Source: Aquabacterium sp. (lineage in GTDB: Bacteria > Pseudomonadota > Gammaproteobacteria > Burkholderiales > Burkholderiaceae_C). From it: DNA of 64,000 nucleotides. This document shows, in pieces, positions 53,049-62,103 of this stretch; the first letter of the stretch is position 1, and every line of letters begins with the position of its first letter. The notes beneath the pieces were generated by a model that had not been told where the DNA came from, searched no databases, and saw nothing but the letters and a program-made list of their open reading frames with translations. The DNA lies in assembly GCF_016195855.1 (NCBI RefSeq), contig NZ_JACPYU010000016.1, positions 248,001 to 312,000 of the forward strand, read 5' to 3'. A program made the translations under genes and the position numbers.

Positions 53049-53498
53049 ATGAAGCTCTTGCGTTTCCAGGCCTGGCTGGCCGCTCTATGGGTTGGCGTGA
53101 TGGTAGGCGTGGGCGGCGTGGCTGCCCCGAGTGTGTTCATGGTGCTGGAGCGCGAGCTGGCCGGCAAGGCCGCTGGCCGCATGTTCACGCTGGAAGCCAA
53201 GCTCGCGCTGGGGCTGGCCATCGTGTCTTTCATGATTGAGCGCCGCCGCGTGCGTGATCTGGCTGAATCCGGCCAGACCACCACGGTGATGACTGGCAAT
53301 CTGCTGCTCATCCTGGGCGCGCTGTTCCTGGCGATCTTTGGTGAGTTTGTGCTGCACCCCATGATCGAGGCGGCCAAGGCCGGGCAGCCGGTGGCTTTGT
53401 CCTTTGGGGCCTTGCACGGGGTGTCGTCGGCGCTGTACTGGGTGCGCGCCGTCATGGTTGGCTGCCTGGCCTGGCGGCTGACAGCCAACCGCGCCTGA
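53049..53498 (+). CDS. DUF4149 domain-containing membrane protein
   Basis: 149-residue inner-membrane protein with about four hydrophobic segments (near residues 5-30, 45-60, 75-100 and 120-145). FQAWLAALWVGVMVGVGGVAAPSVF at the N-terminus and LHGVSSALYWVRAVMVGCLAWRL near the end match DUF4149 proteins (TMEM205-like). Function unknown. Commonly found beside greA or yhbY in betaproteobacteria. Starts 19 bases after greA; its stop is one base from the converging yhbY stop. Confidence 0.8.
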   Translation: MKLLRFQAWLAALWVGVMVGVGGVAAPSVFMVLERELAGKAAGRMFTLEAKLALGLAIVSFMIERRRVRDLAESGQTTTVMTGNLLLILGALFLAIFGEFVLHPMIEAAKAGQPVALSFGALHGVSSALYWVRAVMVGCLAWRLTANRA

Positions 53499-53514
53499 CT
53501 CAGGCGGGCTTTTT
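53492..53514 (+). terminator. Terminator spanning both stop codons of DUF4149 and yhbY genes
   Basis: CGCCTGA-C-TCAGGCG (53492-53506) is a perfect inverted repeat containing both stop codons, followed by GGC and TTTTT (53510-53514). With a five-base loop the stem is CGCCT/AGGCG. It can end the plus-strand transcript in a minimal space; the minus-strand side lacks a T run. Confidence 0.6.
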
Positions 53515-53967
53515 GCTCGTCACGCGCTTCTTGGCGCGCTTGATGAGGCCGCCAGCGGTCACGCGCTGGTTGCCCATGACTTGAACCTTCTTGACCTCAG
53601 GGCGGCGCAGGCCACTCTTGGAGAACTTCAGAATCTTGACTTCGCGTGGGCCAGCCCCGCGGTCTTCCCTGGCCTCGGCCTGGGCTTTTTCTGGGATCGG
53701 GCGCCACAGCACCAGCAATTTGCCGATATGCTGGATCGGTGCGGCGTCCAGTTGGTCGCACATCTGGGCGTAGATTTCTTCGCGGGCGGCGCGGTCGTCA
53801 CCCAGCACGCGCACCTTGATCAGGCCGTGAGCCTTCAAAGCGGCATCGGCTTCCTTCAGCACGGCGGGGGTAAGCCCATCTCCGCCGATCATCACGACGG
53901 GGTCCAGGTGGTGCGCATCAGCCCGATAGGCTTTGCGCTCGGCAGTTGTCAATTGAATAGCAGGCAT
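53500..53967 (-). CDS. yhbY: CRS1-YhbY domain ribosome-assembly RNA-binding protein
   Basis: Binds pre-50S particles; one CRM (CRS1-YhbY) domain in the first 95 residues: [58 protein letters not shown] with the GxxG-type loop GGDG. The C-terminal 55 residues are a Lys/Arg-rich tail (155 residues in all), longer than E. coli YhbY (97). GAGGG abuts ATG 53967; a longer frame to 54024 would overlap rlmE. Divergent from rlmE with only 17 bases between starts, so the promoters must overlap coding sequence. Confidence 0.92.
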   Translation of the reverse strand: MPAIQLTTAERKAYRADAHHLDPVVMIGGDGLTPAVLKEADAALKAHGLIKVRVLGDDRAAREEIYAQMCDQLDAAPIQHIGKLLVLWRPIPEKAQAEAREDRGAGPREVKILKFSKSGLRRPEVKKVQVMGNQRVTAGGLIKRAKKRVTSKKPA

Positions 53968-53984
53968 CCCTCTATTATCGAGCC

Positions 53985-54659
53985 ATGAAAGTCCAAACGA
54001 AAAGCAAAAAAGTGAACAAAGCATGGTTACATGACCATGTCCATGACACTTACGTCAAATTGGCAGGAAAAGAGGGCTATCGTTCGCGCGCTGCCTACAA
54101 GCTCAAGGAAATCGACGAGGCCCTTCACCTGATCAAGCCCGGTCAGCTGGTGGTGGACCTGGGGGCATCGCCTGGTGCGTGGAGCCAGTACGTGCGCCGC
54201 AAGTTCGCGCCCAAGGATGCCGGTACGGGGGGCGCGGCCACCGGTCAGCTCAACGGCACCATCATCGCGCTGGACCTGCTGGATTTCGAGCCGGTTGACG
54301 GCGTGCAGTTCATCCAGGGCGATTTCCGCGAAGACGAGGTGCTGGCGCAACTGCGCGAGGCCGTCGGCGAGCGCCCGGTTGACGTTGTCGTTTCTGATAT
54401 GGCGCCCAATTTGAGCGGCATTGAAGTCTCAGATAGCGCGCGTATTGCGCATTTGGTCGAACTTGCCGTCGATTTCGCGCAAAACAACCTCAAAAAGGAT
54501 GGTGCGCTCGTCTGCAAGGTTTTCCATGGCAGCGGCTACAGCCAGTTGGTCGAGCTGTTTCGTGAGCATTTCCGCGTGGTCAAGCCCATCAAGCCCAAAG
54601 CGTCCCGAGACAAGTCGGCCGAGACCTTTCTCGTGGGCATCGGGCTCAAATCCCGGTGA
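53985..54659 (+). CDS. rlmE: 23S rRNA (uridine(2552)-2'-O)-methyltransferase RlmE (RrmJ/FtsJ)
   Basis: Methylates U2552 in the 50S A loop, a late assembly step; the E. coli gene is heat-shock induced. 224 residues. Rossmann SAM motif [19 protein letters not shown] catalytic residues in RSRAAYKL (Lys), [11 protein letters not shown] (Asp), [11 protein letters not shown] (Lys) and SAETFLV (Glu). Order yhbY/rlmE-ftsH-folP-glmM is the same as in E. coli. 225 bases follow before ftsH, holding the ftsH promoter. Confidence 0.96.
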   Translation: MKVQTKSKKVNKAWLHDHVHDTYVKLAGKEGYRSRAAYKLKEIDEALHLIKPGQLVVDLGASPGAWSQYVRRKFAPKDAGTGGAATGQLNGTIIALDLLDFEPVDGVQFIQGDFREDEVLAQLREAVGERPVDVVVSDMAPNLSGIEVSDSARIAHLVELAVDFAQNNLKKDGALVCKVFHGSGYSQLVELFREHFRVVKPIKPKASRDKSAETFLVGIGLKSR

Positions 54660-54731
54660 ATTTTGTTGAAGGCCGTCTTTTAAGTGCCGAAAACAGGTGT
54701 TTCACAGGGGCTTGATTTCTGCAGGGTCTCT

Positions 54732-54759
54732 CTTGACTGTTCTAGAATCGTCCCCATGT
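54732..54759 (+). promoter_or_regulatory. Sigma-32 heat-shock promoter of ftsH
   Basis: -35 CTTGAC (54732-54737), 14-base spacer, -10 CCCCATGT (54752-54759). Consensus is CTTGAA, 13-14 bases, CCCCATnT: one mismatch in the -35 and a perfect -10. It lies in the noncoding gap between rlmE and ftsH, leaving an untranslated leader of about 115 bases. ftsH is heat-shock controlled in other Proteobacteria. Confidence 0.88.
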
Positions 54760-54884
54760 ACCGCGAAGATTGCGTTTGGCTTATTCAGTCTGATGGGTTT
54801 GAGCGTGATTTTTGAAACCTGCCGCGGTGGGTTGATGCATACAGCGTCAGCCGGGGCAGGTGTGAATGGGATGAAGGAGCCGCG

Positions 54885-56789
54885 GTGAACAATCAATGGT
54901 TCTCGAAGATTGCAGTCTGGCTGGTAGTGGCGCTGGTGTTGTTCACCGTGTTCAAGCAGTTCGACCGCGCCAGCACGGGTGGTAGCCAGATCGGCTACTC
55001 TGACTTCCTCGAAGAAGTCCGTGCCAAACGCATCAAGAGCGTCACGCTGCAGGAAGGCGGCGGCGGCACCGAGATCATCGCCACCACCACGGACGACAAA
55101 CGCATCCGCAGCACGGCCACTTACCTGGACCGCGGTCTGGTGGGCGACCTGATCAACAACGGCGTCAAGTTCGACGTCAAGCCTCGCGAAGAGCCCTCGC
55201 TCCTCATGAGCTTGCTGGTGTCCTGGGGCCCCATGCTGCTACTGGTCGGCGTGTGGATCTACTTCATGCGACAGATGCAGGGCGGCGGCAAAGGCGGGGC
55301 GTTCAGCTTCGGCAAGAGCAAGGCGCGCATGCTGGACGAGAGCAACAACAACGTCACCTTTGCTGATGTGGCTGGTTGCGATGAGGCCAAGGAAGAGGTC
55401 AAGGAGTTGGTTGACTTCTTGCGTGACCCTCAGAAGTTCCAGAAGCTGGGTGGCCGCATTCCGCGCGGCGTGCTGATGGTCGGCCCTCCTGGTACCGGCA
55501 AGACACTGCTGGCCAAGTCCATTGCGGGCGAAGCCAAGGTGCCGTTCTTCACCATTTCCGGCTCCGACTTCGTTGAAATGTTCGTGGGTGTGGGCGCGGC
55601 CCGCGTCCGTGACATGTTCGAGCAAGCCAAGAAGAATGCACCGTGCATCATCTTCGTGGACGAAATCGACGCCGTGGGCCGCCATCGTGGCGCTGGCCTG
55701 GGTGGTGGCAACGACGAACGCGAGCAGACCCTCAACCAGATGCTGGTCGAGATGGACGGCTTCGACACCAATGCAGGCGTGATCGTGATCGCCGCAACCA
55801 ACCGCCCGGACATCCTGGACCCGGCCCTGCTGCGCCCCGGTCGTTTCGACCGTCAGGTGTACGTGACCCTGCCTGATGTGCGTGGTCGCGAGCAGATCCT
55901 CAACGTGCACGTTCGCAAGGTGCCCGTGGGGCAAGATGTGCGTGCCGACATCCTGGCGCGTGGTACGCCTGGCTTCTCTGGTGCCGATCTGGCCAACCTG
56001 GTCAATGAGGCTGCCTTGTTCGCTGCGCGCCGCAATGGCCGCGTGGTCGAAATGCAGGACTTCGAGAAGGCCAAGGACAAGATCATGATGGGCCCCGAGC
56101 GCAAGTCCATGATCATGCCTGAGGAAGAGCGCAAGAACACGGCTTACCACGAGGCAGGCCACGCGCTGGTGGCCCGTCTGCTGCCCAAAACCGATCCGGT
56201 CCACAAGGTCACCATCATCCCGCGCGGTCGTGCGCTGGGTGTGACCATGCAGTTGCCCGAAGGCGACCGTTACAGCATGGACAAGACCCGCATGCTGGAC
56301 ACGATTTCGGTGCTGTTTGGTGGCCGTATCGCCGAAGAAGTCTTCATGGATCAGATGACCACCGGTGCGAGCAACGATTTCGAGCGCGCCACGGCCATTG
56401 CCCGTGACATGGTGACCCGTTACGGCATGACCAATGAGCTGGGCCCCATGGTCTACGCGGACAACGAAGGCGAAGTGTTCCTGGGGCGTTCGATCACCAA
56501 GACCAACAACATGTCTGAAGAGACCATGCAGAAGGTCGACAAGCAGATCCGCAAGATCATCGACGAGCAGTACGCCACCGCGCGCAAGCTCATCGAAGAC
56601 AACAAGGACAAGATGCATGCCATGGCCAAGGCCTTGCTGGAATGGGAAACCATCGACGCAGACCAGATCAATGACATCATGGAAGGCCGTGAGCCGCGTC
56701 CTCCCAAGGACTGGACGCCTCCCAGCAACCGTCCCAGCGGTGGCAACAAGCCCCCGATGAGCACGGATGGTGCGCCGGCTGCTGTCTGA
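54885..56789 (+). CDS. ftsH: ATP-dependent zinc metalloprotease FtsH
   Basis: Membrane-bound AAA protease that degrades sigma-32, LpxC and misassembled membrane proteins. 634 residues. Two membrane segments (about 7-23 and 105-124) flank a periplasmic domain. AAA domain: Walker A GPPGTGKT (200-207), Walker [12 protein letters not shown], second region of homology [19 protein letters not shown], pore FVG. Protease domain: HEAGH (422-426, catalytic E423) and a downstream third zinc ligand Asp. The start is GTG 54885 with AAGGAG 6 bases before it; the next residues [11 protein letters not shown] fit the family. A terminator follows. Confidence 0.98.
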   Translation: MNNQWFSKIAVWLVVALVLFTVFKQFDRASTGGSQIGYSDFLEEVRAKRIKSVTLQEGGGGTEIIATTTDDKRIRSTATYLDRGLVGDLINNGVKFDVKPREEPSLLMSLLVSWGPMLLLVGVWIYFMRQMQGGGKGGAFSFGKSKARMLDESNNNVTFADVAGCDEAKEEVKELVDFLRDPQKFQKLGGRIPRGVLMVGPPGTGKTLLAKSIAGEAKVPFFTISGSDFVEMFVGVGAARVRDMFEQAKKNAPCIIFVDEIDAVGRHRGAGLGGGNDEREQTLNQMLVEMDGFDTNAGVIVIAATNRPDILDPALLRPGRFDRQVYVTLPDVRGREQILNVHVRKVPVGQDVRADILARGTPGFSGADLANLVNEAALFAARRNGRVVEMQDFEKAKDKIMMGPERKSMIMPEEERKNTAYHEAGHALVARLLPKTDPVHKVTIIPRGRALGVTMQLPEGDRYSMDKTRMLDTISVLFGGRIAEEVFMDQMTTGASNDFERATAIARDMVTRYGMTNELGPMVYADNEGEVFLGRSITKTNNMSEETMQKVDKQIRKIIDEQYATARKLIEDNKDKMHAMAKALLEWETIDADQINDIMEGREPRPPKDWTPPSNRPSGGNKPPMSTDGAPAAV

Positions 56790-56812
56790 CCACTGGTCCG
56801 GCATCCAACCAC

Positions 56813-56834
56813 ACGGGGCTTCGGCCCCGTTTTT
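56813..56834 (+). terminator. Rho-independent terminator after ftsH
   Basis: Stem ACGGGGC (56813-56819) with GCCCCGT (56824-56830), TTCG tetraloop, then TTTT. It lies 24 bases past ftsH and 33 before folP, so folP-glmM may need its own promoter or read-through. Confidence 0.9.
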
Positions 56835-56866
56835 CATGGGGCCACGCGCTGGGCCCGACATCGAAC

Positions 56867-57700
56867 ATGACCATCTGGCAAACCACCCGATTTGACATCG
56901 ACCTGAGTCGCCCCAGGATCATGGGCATCGTCAATGTCACCCCTGACTCCTTCTCCGACGGTGGGCAGTACCTCGGTGCCAAAGACGCCTTGCAGCAGTG
57001 CGAGCGTCTGGTGCAGGAGGGGGTGGACATCCTGGACATCGGTGGCGAGTCCAGTCGCCCCGGGGCGCCCACGCTCAGCCCTGATGAAGAATGGGCGCGC
57101 CTGGCAGAAGTGCTGAAGGCGGCGGTGTCACTGGGGGTGCCGGTGTCCGTGGACACCTGCAAGCGCGAGGTCATGCATCGGGCACTTGATGCGGGCGTGG
57201 ACATCATCAATGACATCCGCGCGCTGGAGGCCCCAGGTGCCGAGGCGGTGGTGGCTTCGCATGCGCGCTGTGGCATCTGCCTGATGCACATGCAGGGCGA
57301 CCCGGCCAGCATGCAGAACCGGCCGACCTATCCCGATGTGGTGGCCGAGGTGAAAGGCTATTTGAAGCAGCGGCTGGACGCGATGCTCGCCCTGGGCGTT
57401 CATCCTTCTCGCATCACCCTTGATCCGGGTATCGGTTTCGGCAAGACGCCAGCGCACAATATCGAGTTGTTACAACGTCAGGAAACGCTGCTGGATCTGG
57501 GGCGCCCGTTGTTGCTTGGGTGGTCGCGCAAATCGACGCTGGGGCACATCACGGGGCGGCCCGTCGAGCAGCGTCTGGTGGCCAGCGTGGCCGCCGCACT
57601 GGCGTCGATCAGCAGGGGGGCTCGCATAGTGCGGGTGCACGACGTCGCGGCCACAGCCGATGCCTTGAAGGTCTGGGCTGCCGCGAATTTGTCAGACTGA
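56867..57700 (+). CDS. folP: Dihydropteroate synthase
   Basis: Condenses p-aminobenzoate with 6-hydroxymethyl-dihydropterin pyrophosphate in folate synthesis; target of sulfonamides. 277 residues, TIM barrel. Motifs: IMGIVNVTPDSFSDGGQYL (phosphate loop), DILDIGGESSRPGAP, SVDTCKREV, DIINDIRAL, LMHMQGDP, LDPGIGFGKTPAHN, LLGWSRKSTLG and VRVHDV near the C-terminus. Follows the ftsH terminator; glmM begins 62 bases downstream, as in E. coli. Confidence 0.97.
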   Translation: MTIWQTTRFDIDLSRPRIMGIVNVTPDSFSDGGQYLGAKDALQQCERLVQEGVDILDIGGESSRPGAPTLSPDEEWARLAEVLKAAVSLGVPVSVDTCKREVMHRALDAGVDIINDIRALEAPGAEAVVASHARCGICLMHMQGDPASMQNRPTYPDVVAEVKGYLKQRLDAMLALGVHPSRITLDPGIGFGKTPAHNIELLQRQETLLDLGRPLLLGWSRKSTLGHITGRPVEQRLVASVAAALASISRGARIVRVHDVAATADALKVWAAANLSD

Positions 57701-57762
57701 AACAGGGCTGCCGGGCGCACAATGCGCCTTCGGGTACAGCGCTATCAAATTTTTAGAACAAC

Positions 57763-59094
57763 ATGGCTCGTCAATATTTTGGAACCGATGGCATCCGTGG
57801 CACGGTGGGGCAAGCCCCGATCACGCCAGATTTTGTCCTGCGTCTGGGGCATGCCGTGGGCCAGGTGCTGCGTCGCACCGAGAAGCGTCCTACCGTTCTG
57901 ATCGGCAAGGACACGCGCATTTCCGGCTACATGCTGGAGTCAGCCCTGGAGGCGGGTTTCGCCTCGGCTGGTGTGGATGTGCTGTTGACCGGGCCGCTGC
58001 CCACGCCCGGTGTGGCCTACCTGACCCGGGCCTTGCGCCTGAATCTGGGTGTGGTCATCAGTGCATCGCACAACCCTTTTGCGGACAACGGCATCAAGTT
58101 CTTCTCGGCCAAAGGCGAAAAGCTGCCCGATGAGTGGGAGCTGGCCGTGGAGGCGGCGCTCAACGATGCCCCCAACTGGGTCGATTCGCCCAACCTCGGC
58201 AAGGCCCGGCGCCTGAACGATGCGCGCGGCCGCTACATCGAGTTCTGCAAGAGCACGTTTTCGTCCAACCTGTCACTCAAGGGCCTGAAGCTGGTGATTG
58301 ACGCCGCCCATGGTGCGGGCTACCAGGTGGCGCCGGAGGTGTTCCACGAACTGGGCGCCGAGGTGATTCCCATCGGCTGCTCGCCCACTGGGGTGAACAT
58401 CAATGAGGGGGTTGGCGCCACGCACCCCGAGGCCTTGATCAAGGCAGTGGCCGAGCACGGCGCGCATTACGGCATCGCACTGGATGGTGACGCTGACCGC
58501 CTGCAACTGGTGGATGCGCAGGGGCGCCTCTACAACGGCGATGAGTTGCTGTATGTCATGGTGGCTGATCGCATCGACCAGGGCGAAGCCGTTCCCGGTG
58601 CCGTTGGCACGCTCATGACCAATATGGCGGTCGAGCTGGCGCTGCAAAACCGTGGTGTTGATTTCGTGCGCGCCAAGGTCGGTGACCGTTACGTGCTGGA
58701 AGAGTTGGTTTGCCGCGGCTGGCAACTCGGTGGCGAAGGGTCCGGGCACCTGATCGCACTGGACCGGCACACTACCGGTGACGGCATCGTGAGTGCCCTG
58801 CAGGTGCTGCAGGCGGTGGCGCGCAGTGGCAAGCGCCTGGATCAGTGGTTGGCGGGCGTGAACCTGTTCCCGCAGCGGCTGATCAATGTGCGGCTGGCAC
58901 CTGGCCAGGACTGGCGCTCCAGCGGCGCCCTGGCTGATGCGCAGAAAACGGTGCTGGCGCAACTCAATGGTCGGGGGCGCGTGTTGATCCGCCCATCGGG
59001 CACCGAGCCACTGCTGCGCGTGATGGTCGAGGCCGAAGACCAGAATCTGGCCGATCAGTGCGCGCAAGCGCTGGCGGACGCGGTCAAGGCCTGA
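57763..59094 (+). CDS. glmM: Phosphoglucosamine mutase
   Basis: Interconverts glucosamine-6-phosphate and glucosamine-1-phosphate for UDP-GlcNAc synthesis. 443 residues (E. coli 445). [13 protein letters not shown] near the N-terminus; phosphoserine loop [18 protein letters not shown]; metal-binding loop [13 protein letters not shown]; sugar-binding GGEGSGHLI; phosphate-binding [14 protein letters not shown]. Completes the conserved rlmE-ftsH-folP-glmM block. A bidirectional terminator follows. Confidence 0.97.
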   Translation: MARQYFGTDGIRGTVGQAPITPDFVLRLGHAVGQVLRRTEKRPTVLIGKDTRISGYMLESALEAGFASAGVDVLLTGPLPTPGVAYLTRALRLNLGVVISASHNPFADNGIKFFSAKGEKLPDEWELAVEAALNDAPNWVDSPNLGKARRLNDARGRYIEFCKSTFSSNLSLKGLKLVIDAAHGAGYQVAPEVFHELGAEVIPIGCSPTGVNINEGVGATHPEALIKAVAEHGAHYGIALDGDADRLQLVDAQGRLYNGDELLYVMVADRIDQGEAVPGAVGTLMTNMAVELALQNRGVDFVRAKVGDRYVLEELVCRGWQLGGEGSGHLIALDRHTTGDGIVSALQVLQAVARSGKRLDQWLAGVNLFPQRLINVRLAPGQDWRSSGALADAQKTVLAQLNGRGRVLIRPSGTEPLLRVMVEAEDQNLADQCAQALADAVKA

Positions 59095-59120
59095 GCACCT
59101 CGGCGCATGCTCGCCAAAGA

Positions 59121-59149
59121 AAAAGCCGGCACGTGTGGCCGGCTTTTTT
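59121..59149. terminator. Bidirectional terminator between glmM and the fasciclin gene
   Basis: AAAAGCCGGC (59121-59130) pairs with GCCGGCTTTT (59138-59147), 7-base loop, with T bases following on the plus strand and A bases before it giving T bases on the minus strand. It can end both converging transcripts. Confidence 0.9.
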
Positions 59150-59170
59150 CATGCCCCGAGCAGGTTCGGT

Positions 59171-59677
59171 TTATTTCTTGGGCGGTGTCAGCACGCGGTC
59201 GATCACGTGGATGACGCCGTTGCTGGCAGGCAGGTCGGCCTTGGTGACCAGGCCATCGTCCACGGTCACGAAATCACCGGCCTTGGCCACGTTCATCTTG
59301 GCGCCGGTGGAGGTGGTCAGCGGCTGGCTGCTGTCGATGTCGCCCGATTTCACCAGGCCAGGCACCACGTGGTAGCCCAGAACGGCCTTGAGCTGGGCAG
59401 GATCCTTGGCCAGTTTGTCCAGGGTGGCGGCGGGCAGGGCCTTGAACGCTTCATCAGACGGGGCGAACACGGTGACAGGGCCGTTGCCTTGCAATGTGTC
59501 CTGCAGGCCAGCTTGCTGGATCAGTTTGCTGAATGTGCTCAGTTCAGGGTTGGCGTTGGCAGCCACGACGACGTTGGCCGGCGTTGCAGCCACGTTGGTG
59601 CTGGCGCAACCTGCAAAAGACAGGGTGAGGGCGAGCAGGCTGCTCAGCAGCAGAAGGTGAGGGCGGCGAGTGGTCAT
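59171..59677 (-). CDS. Fasciclin-domain lipoprotein
   Basis: 168-residue exported protein. N-terminal signal (6-23) ends in a lipobox-like FAGC, so C24 is the probable lipidated residue. One FAS1 domain (about 40-165): VTVFAPSDEAFKALPAATLDKLAKDP (H1 motif region), LKAVLGYHVVPG and ASNGVIHVIDRVLTPP (H2 region). FAS1 proteins mediate adhesion or protein contacts at the cell surface; this one has only a single domain. ATG 59677 with GGAGA about 10 bases upstream; a longer frame to 59728 lacks support. Divergent from pstS, with Pho-like half-sites oriented toward it. Confidence 0.9.
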   Translation of the reverse strand: MTTRRPHLLLLSSLLALTLSFAGCASTNVAATPANVVVAANANPELSTFSKLIQQAGLQDTLQGNGPVTVFAPSDEAFKALPAATLDKLAKDPAQLKAVLGYHVVPGLVKSGDIDSSQPLTTSTGAKMNVAKAGDFVTVDDGLVTKADLPASNGVIHVIDRVLTPPKK

Positions 59678-59750
59678 AGATAAGGGTCTCCGTACGAGGT
59701 GATGGCTCCACCAGAATCCGAGGAGCATGCCGGCACGATAGATTTGTCAC

Positions 59751-59779
59751 ATGACGATTGCGTGACGAAAACATGACGC
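59751..59779 (-). promoter_or_regulatory. Three Pho-box-like half-sites oriented toward the fasciclin gene
   Basis: On the minus strand GCGTCAT (59779-59773), TCGTCAC (59768-59762) and TCGTCAT (59757-59751) occur with 4-base spacers, giving the 11-base spacing of PhoB sites (half-site CTGTCAT). Each lacks the first one or two consensus bases. They lie 74-102 bases before the fasciclin start. Confidence 0.5.
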
Positions 59780-59838
59780 GACTGTCATGAAAATGGTGCG
59801 CCGTACGGCCTGTCTTTTTGTGACAAGGCTGAAAATTG

Positions 59839-59856
59839 CTGTCACATACGCGTCAC
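59839..59856 (+). promoter_or_regulatory. Pho box of pstSCAB
   Basis: CTGTCAC-ATAC-GCGTCAC: two half-sites spaced by 4 bases, matching the PhoB consensus (CTGTCAT, 4 bases, CTGTCAY) at nearly all positions. A possible -10 TCTAAA follows at 59865-59870, the usual distance. pstS starts at 59919. Another CTGTCAC lies at 59892-59898. Confidence 0.85.
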
Positions 59857-59918
59857 AATCGCGCTCTAAAGTCCGCCCCATAGAAATCTGTCTGTCACAT
59901 GACAAGAAAGGCGTAGAC

Positions 59919-60953
59919 ATGAGCTTCAAGATGATTCGCACCGCCGCGGCTGTTGCCCTGGCTCTGGTTTCCGGCGCTGCTTTTGCCGAAGACGTCACGG
60001 GTGCTGGTGCGACTTTCCCTGCGCCGCTGTACGCCAAGTGGGCCTCGGCGTTCAACACCGCCACCAATGTGCGCATCAACTACCAGTCCGTCGGTTCCGG
60101 CGCTGGTATCAAGCAGATCAAAGCCAAGACCGTTGACTTTGGCGCTTCCGACATGCCCCTGAAGGACGATGAGCTGGCCAAGGAAGGCCTGGTTCAGTTC
60201 CCCACCGTCATCGGCGGCGTGGTTCCCGTTGTGAACATCAAGGGCATCACGCCCGGCCAGTTGAAGATGACCGGCGAAGTGCTGGGCAACATCTACCTGG
60301 GCAAGATCACCAAGTGGAACGACCCCGCTCTGGTGGCACTCAACCCTGGCGTGCCGCTGCCTGACGCCGCCATCGCCCCGGTTCGCCGTGCGGACGGCTC
60401 TGGCACCAGCTTCATCTTCACGAACTACCTGTCCAAGGTGAACGCCGAGTGGAAGGCCAAGGTTGGTGAAGGCACCGCCGTGAACTGGCCGACCGGCGCA
60501 GGTGGCAAGGGCAATGAAGGCGTGTCGGCTTTCGTGCAGCGCCTGCCCAACTCGATCGGCTATGTGGAATACGCCTACGCCAAGCAGAACAAGATGTCGC
60601 ACGTGGCCTTGAAGAATGCTGCTGGCAACTTCGTGGAACCTGATGACGCCACGTTCAAGGCCGCAGCCGCTTCCGCCGAGTGGAACAAGTCCTTCTACCA
60701 GGTGCTGACCAACCAGGCTGACAAGAACGCCTGGCCCCTGAGCGGTGCCACCTTCATCCTGATGCACAAGTCGCAAGACAAGCCTGCTCAGGCTGGCAGC
60801 ACCCTGAAGTTCTTTGAATGGGCTTATGTCAACGGCGACAAGACGGCTTCCGAGCTGGAATACGTGCCGCTGCCCGCATCGGTCAAGGATCTGGTCCGCA
60901 AGCAGTGGGCTGGCATTGCCGACACGGCTGGCAAGGCCGTTTCGTACAAGTGA
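59919..60953 (+). CDS. pstS: Phosphate ABC transporter substrate-binding protein PstS
   Basis: Periplasmic high-affinity phosphate-binding protein. 344 residues; signal peptide (about 5-23) ending AFA before EDVTGAGATFPAP. Phosphate-binding residues in GAGATFPAPLY, GSGAGIKQ, GASDMPLKDDE and RRADGSGTSFIFTNYL are typical of PstS. ATG 59919 chosen; ATG 59931 (M5) also possible. First gene of pstSCAB-phoU. A hairpin between pstS and pstC probably limits downstream transcription so that PstS is in excess. Confidence 0.97.
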   Translation: MSFKMIRTAAAVALALVSGAAFAEDVTGAGATFPAPLYAKWASAFNTATNVRINYQSVGSGAGIKQIKAKTVDFGASDMPLKDDELAKEGLVQFPTVIGGVVPVVNIKGITPGQLKMTGEVLGNIYLGKITKWNDPALVALNPGVPLPDAAIAPVRRADGSGTSFIFTNYLSKVNAEWKAKVGEGTAVNWPTGAGGKGNEGVSAFVQRLPNSIGYVEYAYAKQNKMSHVALKNAAGNFVEPDDATFKAAAASAEWNKSFYQVLTNQADKNAWPLSGATFILMHKSQDKPAQAGSTLKFFEWAYVNGDKTASELEYVPLPASVKDLVRKQWAGIADTAGKAVSYK

Positions 60954-60979
60954 TTGCCTTGAGTTGATGTTCTCTTGAC

Positions 60980-61008
60980 GCCGGGCACTTGTTCAATAGG
61001 TGTCCGGC
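60980..61008 (+). other. Attenuating hairpin between pstS and pstC
   Basis: Stem GCCGGGCAC (60980-60988) with GTGTCCGGC (61000-61008), one G-T pair, 11-base loop, followed by CTTGTTGTTT. The interrupted T stretch suggests partial termination, lowering pstCAB relative to pstS. Confidence 0.6.
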
Positions 61009-61071
61009 CTTGTTGTTTCAGCTGATCCCGTAGTACATGACCCGGATGATCCTCGCCGACGGAGGCTTTCG

Positions 61072-62103
61072 ATGACTGCCATTCTTCCTGCTGACATTGA
61101 TGACGCCGATGTTCCGCCTTCCCGTGGTGTCAAGGGCCGACCTATGACCAATCCTCCCTCTCGACGCGTGATGGCCCCCTGGGCCGATGCGGTGTTCGCG
61201 ACCCTGGCACGCGCTGCAGCCATCCTGACGCTGGCTTTGCTGGTGGGCATCATCGGCTCGCTGGTCGTGGGTGCATGGCCCGCCATCAAGGCCTATGGCA
61301 TCAGCTTCTTGTGGCGCACGGAATGGGATCCTGTTCAGGAGCAGTTCGGCGGCCTGGTGATGATCTATGGCACCTTGATGACCTCGTTCATCGCGCTGTT
61401 GATTGCCGTGCCGGTGAGCTTTGGCATTGCCATGTTTCTGACCGAGTTGTCGCCTTCGTGGTTGAAGCGCCCGCTTGGCATCGCCGTCGAGTTGCTGGCC
61501 GCCGTGCCCTCCATCGTGTATGGCATGTGGGGCCTGCTGGTGTTTGGCCCGCTGCTGGCGACCTATGTGCAGCAGCCTTTGCAAAGCGTCACGCAAGGCG
61601 TGCCTTACATCGGCGCGCTGTTCAGCGGCCCTCCTGTGGGCATCGGCATCCTGTCGGCAGGCATCATCCTGGCGATCATGATCATTCCCTTCATCGCCTC
61701 GGTGATGCGCGATGTGTTCGAGGTGACGCCTCCGCTGCTCAAGGAGTCTGCTTACGGCCTGGGCTCGACCACCTGGGAGGTGGTCTGGAAGGTGGTGCTG
61801 CCTTACACCAAGACCGGTGTGGTGGGCGGCATCATGCTGGGCTTGGGGCGCGCGCTGGGCGAGACCATGGCCGTGACCTTCGTGATCGGCAACATGAACC
61901 AGCTCAACTCGCTGTCGGTCTTCGAGGCCGCCAACAGCATCACCTCGGCGCTGGCCAATGAGTTTGCCGAAGCGGGTGAGGGCCTGCACCAGGCCTCGCT
62001 GGTCTACCTGGGCCTGATCCTGTTCTTCATCACCTTCGTGGTGCTGGCCTTCTCGAAGGTCTTGCTGGCTCGTTTGAAGAAGTCTGAAGGAGCGCGAGCA
62101 TGA
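61072..62103 (+). CDS. pstC: Phosphate ABC transporter permease PstC
   Basis: Inner-membrane permease for phosphate uptake. 343 residues; a polar N-terminal ~40 residues precede the first membrane helix (about 50-75), then about six helices. The ABC-permease EAA loop is [47 protein letters not shown] 61072 with GGAGG 7 bases upstream; an in-frame start at 61000 lies within the intergenic hairpin and is rejected. Overlaps pstA by 4 bases. Confidence 0.95.
   Translation: MTAILPADIDDADVPPSRGVKGRPMTNPPSRRVMAPWADAVFATLARAAAILTLALLVGIIGSLVVGAWPAIKAYGISFLWRTEWDPVQEQFGGLVMIYGTLMTSFIALLIAVPVSFGIAMFLTELSPSWLKRPLGIAVELLAAVPSIVYGMWGLLVFGPLLATYVQQPLQSVTQGVPYIGALFSGPPVGIGILSAGIILAIMIIPFIASVMRDVFEVTPPLLKESAYGLGSTTWEVVWKVVLPYTKTGVVGGIMLGLGRALGETMAVTFVIGNMNQLNSLSVFEAANSITSALANEFAEAGEGLHQASLVYLGLILFFITFVVLAFSKVLLARLKKSEGARA

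Noticed and set aside
54697..54888. 63-codon frame between rlmE and ftsH
   Set aside because: It runs through the sigma-32 promoter and leader of ftsH, lacks a ribosome binding site and has no family resemblance.
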